From: Candidatus Magasanikbacteria bacterium RIFCSPHIGHO2_02_FULL_47_14
GTDB lineage: Bacteria; Patescibacteriota; Patescibacteriia; Magasanikbacterales; UBA922
Assembly: GCA_001784275.1 (NCBI GenBank)
Contig: MFQB01000001.1
Location: 1-15,629, forward strand
Length of the DNA stretch: 15,629 nt
Direction of reading: 5' to 3'
Made by a program: the position numbers and the translations under genes. The notes below the pieces were generated by a model that worked only from the letters and a program-made list of their open reading frames with translations, did not search any database and was not told where the DNA came from. This document shows positions 13,991 to 15,629 of the stretch, piece after piece (position 1 is the stretch's first letter; the number at the start of each line of letters is the position of its first letter).

Positions 13991-14019
13991 TTGATTCCGG
14001 AGATAACGCATGCTATACT
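13991..14019 (+). promoter_or_regulatory. yidC promoter (TTGATT-17-TATACT, extended -10)
   Basis: -35 TTGATT (13991-13996), a 17-base spacer and -10 TATACT (14014-14019), with TGC directly upstream of the -10. RNA would start near 14026, 13 bases before the ATG at 14039. The TTG at 13991 is the first triplet of the -35 box and would not be in this transcript. Confidence 0.75.
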
Positions 14020-14038
14020 GGCCGAGCTATCTATTTTT

Positions 14039-14764
14039 ATGGGCGAATTATTTAAGATACTCCTCCACCAGCCTATCTTTAACGGGTTCGTTGGATTATA
14101 TAACTTGATTCCTGACGTCGGTGTCGTTATCGTCGTTATTACCGTTCTTATTAAACTTGCGCTCTATCCACTGACAAACAAGTCCATCAAAGCACAAAAG
14201 TCCTTGACTGACTTGCAGCCTAAGTTGGAAGAGTTGAAGCAGCAACATAAAGACAACCAACAACAACTCGCGCAAGAGACGATGAAGTTGTATAAAGAAC
14301 ATAAGGTCAATCCGCTTGGGTCGTGTTTGCCCCTTCTTTTGCAGCTTCCTATTTTCTTAGCACTCTACTGGGTGCTTCGCGACGCGTTAACAAAAGATAG
14401 CTTTGACTTGCTCTATCCCTTTGTTGCGAACCCCGGCCATATCGATCCGGTCTCTTTTGGTGTTTTTGATCTGGCAAAAAGAAATGTGGTTCTTGCGGTT
14501 TTGGCAGGCTTAGCTCAGTTTTGGCAGGCAAAGATGTTCTCTCGCAAGCAACCGCCAAAGAAGGCGGGCGAGGGCGGAAAGGACGAGTCCATGATGGCCG
14601 CGATGAACAAGCAGATGTTATATGTTATGCCGGTGATGACCGTGGTTATCGGGCTCCAACTCCCGGGTGGGCTGGCGCTCTATTGGTTTTTTTCAACACT
14701 TCTTACTGCGCTTCAGCAACTCGTCTTATTTAAAAAACAGAAGGAACCGACCGTTGTCTCTTAA
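14039..14764 (+). CDS. yidC: Membrane protein insertase YidC/Oxa1 family
   Basis: YidC inserts and folds inner-membrane proteins, alone or with Sec. The 241-residue form has no large periplasmic domain, as in Gram-positive, organellar and Patescibacteria members. The start LFKILLHQPIFNGFVGLYNLIP is the usual family opening. Membrane segments lie near 25-46, 97-113, 150-165 and 193-225. The cytoplasmic hairpin (48-90) is charged and helical (LQPKLEELKQQHKDNQQQLAQE). NPLGSCLPLLLQLPIFLALYW (from 91) and LPGGLALYWFFSTLLTALQQ are family hallmarks. Where the family usually has the groove Arg, this protein has Lys39 (VLIKLALYPLT). I place the start at ATG 14039 rather than TTG 13991: the latter has a GGAGG 5 bases upstream but lies within the promoter. 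It is followed by the PRC-barrel gene after 9 bases. Confidence 0.92.
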   Translation: MGELFKILLHQPIFNGFVGLYNLIPDVGVVIVVITVLIKLALYPLTNKSIKAQKSLTDLQPKLEELKQQHKDNQQQLAQETMKLYKEHKVNPLGSCLPLLLQLPIFLALYWVLRDALTKDSFDLLYPFVANPGHIDPVSFGVFDLAKRNVVLAVLAGLAQFWQAKMFSRKQPPKKAGEGGKDESMMAAMNKQMLYVMPVMTVVIGLQLPGGLALYWFFSTLLTALQQLVLFKKQKEPTVVS

Positions 14765-14773
14765 AATATTTTT

Positions 14774-15040
14774 ATGCGTCTCTCGCTCAAGCAGGTAAAA
14801 AAAATGAATGTAGAGACCGTATCGCATAAAGTTCTTGGGTCTGTTGTTGACGTTATCCTGGATGTAGAGAATCATGTGGTCGTGCAGTATTGTGTGAAGT
14901 CAGGGGTCATATCCGGACATCAATATCTTATACACCCACGCCAAATCGTTCGTTTTGAAAAAAACAAGATGATTGTTGAAGATAGCGTGATTGGTACTAC
15001 TGAACTTGCCCCACCACTTCCAGAAGCAGCTATGCAATAA
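14774..15040 (+). CDS. PRC-barrel domain protein, 88 aa
   Basis: The 88 residues form a single PRC-barrel-like beta domain: SHKVLGSVVDVILDVENHVVVQYCV (17-41) followed by YLIHPRQIVRFEKNKMIVED (51-70), with the pattern of 'retained function-residue - Gly - strand' seen in PRC barrels. The family also occurs in RimM and photosynthetic reaction-centre H subunits, and small stand-alone members are common in Patescibacteria without known function. The C-terminal tail (71-88) is Pro/Glu-rich and probably flexible. Co-transcribed with yidC (9-base gap) and closed by a terminator 1 base after its stop. No Shine-Dalgarno: the leader reads ATATTTTTATG, much like that of yidC (CTATTTTTATG). Confidence 0.83.
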   Translation: MRLSLKQVKKMNVETVSHKVLGSVVDVILDVENHVVVQYCVKSGVISGHQYLIHPRQIVRFEKNKMIVEDSVIGTTELAPPLPEAAMQ

Positions 15041-15068
15041 GCCGCCAGCCAGGCGGCTTTTTCTTTTT
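15039..15068 (+). terminator. Rho-independent terminator of the yidC operon
   Basis: AAGCCGCC (15039-15046) pairs with GGCGGCTT (15052-15059) around a 5-base loop, followed by a T-rich tract with one C (to 15068). The stem begins within the stop codon of the PRC-barrel gene. Confidence 0.88.
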
Positions 15069-15080
15069 GAGGGGATCAGC

Positions 15081-15086
15081 TACACT
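15081..15086 (+). promoter_or_regulatory. Possible -10 box of the nucleotidyltransferase gene
   Basis: TACACT (15081-15086) lies between the preceding terminator and the ATG at 15096. There is no TGn before it and no good -35 17 bases upstream. The 9-base gap to the ATG equals that in pilB, so a leaderless start is possible. Confidence 0.35.
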
Positions 15087-15095
15087 GATGAGTAT

Positions 15096-15629
15096 ATGCA
15101 GGAGCCACTTCGCCGTTCCATTATTCAAACCTTGTGTTATTTTGATATTTTTTCGTATCCGCTTACCCGGACCGAGCTTTCTTCTTTTTTGTGGTCTGAC
15201 GATGGCAACGGCCATGAAAATATCTTTGATACATTGGACAAAGAATTCACACAGGTCCAGGAAAAGGGGGGGTATGTGTATTTGACTGGTCGTGAGGAGA
15301 CGATCACCCAGCGCGAACGACGAGTATGGCATCTCGAACAAAAAATGGATATTGCCAGAGCAGCAATGAAAAAAATGCGATGGGTGCCGTTTGTAAAGGC
15401 AGTTTTTGTCTGCAACCAACTGCCGGTCACTGCAAAATCCCAAAGCGATATTGATGTATTTATCGTAGTTCAGACCGGACGACTCTGGTTGACGCGTTTG
15501 TTCGTTACCGGCGTGCTCAGCATATTCCAGCTTCGCCGCCACGGAGTTCGTATTGAAAATCACGTATGTCTTAGTTTTTATTGCACAGAGGACGCACTTG
15601 ATCTTCAAACCATCGCATTGGATGAGCCG
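15096..15629 (+). CDS. Winged-helix/nucleotidyltransferase-fold protein (3' end cut by window)
   Basis: 178 residues are visible and the frame is open to the window end. Residues 5-65 (RRSIIQTLCYFDIFSYPLTRTEL) look like a winged helix-turn-helix. Residues 95-125 (WVPFVKAVFVCNQLPVTAKSQSDIDVFIVV) carry the strand-turn-strand of a nucleotidyltransferase fold with the S117-D118-x-D120 acid pair expected to bind metal. The usual Gly-Ser before the acid pair is reduced to a spaced form. LRRHGVRIENHVCLSFY (147-162) and EDALDL are features I associate with a Patescibacteria-specific family; the function is unknown. The ATG at 15096 is the first in frame after the terminator; no Shine-Dalgarno is seen. 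Frames on the opposite strand here are shadows, since they lack promoters and run through the terminator. Confidence 0.8.
   Translation, partial: MQEPLRRSIIQTLCYFDIFSYPLTRTELSSFLWSDDGNGHENIFDTLDKEFTQVQEKGGYVYLTGREETITQRERRVWHLEQKMDIARAAMKKMRWVPFVKAVFVCNQLPVTAKSQSDIDVFIVVQTGRLWLTRLFVTGVLSIFQLRRHGVRIENHVCLSFYCTEDALDLQTIALDEP

Noticed and set aside
15030..15608. Minus-strand open frames near the right end
   Set aside because: They run antisense to the nucleotidyltransferase gene and through the terminator, with no promoter or family features.
1..15629. CRISPR array, transposon or prophage
   Set aside because: No spaced direct repeats, transposase, integrase, terminase or terminal inverted repeats were seen.

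Overview
The window looks like chromosomal DNA from a Candidate Phyla Radiation (Patescibacteria/Parcubacteria-like) bacterium. This is inferred from the gene families: a compact Oxa1-type YidC, RNase J, a short PRC-barrel protein, a winged-helix/nucleotidyltransferase protein, a small Cys-containing protein inside a GT4 glycosyltransferase run, and a short type IV pilus operon whose PilB lacks the usual N-terminal domain. The exact lineage cannot be fixed from this sequence. Base composition is moderate except for one clearly GC-rich gene.

Layout. Bases 1-739 hold the 3' part of an RNase J gene, ending in a strong terminator. Next comes tRNA-Leu(UAG) with its own promoter and terminator (783-962). 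A GC-rich gene of unknown function lies on the minus strand (1058-1831) behind a near-consensus promoter. Bases 1977-7780 are a type IV pilus locus: pilB, pilC, a GspH-like prepilin fused to a DNRLRE/CBM96-like domain, PilV-, PilW- and PilX-like minor prepilins, then a separately promoted major prepilin. A bidirectional terminator (7751-7780) separates it from the convergent rnpB gene (RNase P RNA, minus strand, 7782-8211), a non-coding gene that fills what otherwise looks like an empty gap. rnpB shares a back-to-back promoter region with a surface-glycan operon (8292-13490): a polyprenyl-phosphate sugar-phosphate transferase, three GT4 glycosyltransferases and a small protein with a C-x2-C...C-x3-H pattern. 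After it come a 135-residue helical protein with a strong Shine-Dalgarno site, YidC, a PRC-barrel protein, and the start of a winged-helix/nucleotidyltransferase gene cut by the window end.

The genes suggest a small cell that builds an adhesive pilus and a surface polysaccharide. Several minor pilins carry extra beta-rich domains and may be the binding parts. No prepilin peptidase, PilT or PilMNO genes are visible here.

The most notable non-coding pattern is the promoters. Seven separate promoters (tRNA, GC-rich gene, pilB, pilA, rnpB, glycan operon, yidC) all carry TGn directly before a TATAcT-like -10 box. Several -10 boxes lie so close to the start codon that the mRNA would be leaderless or nearly so, and most genes lack a Shine-Dalgarno site.
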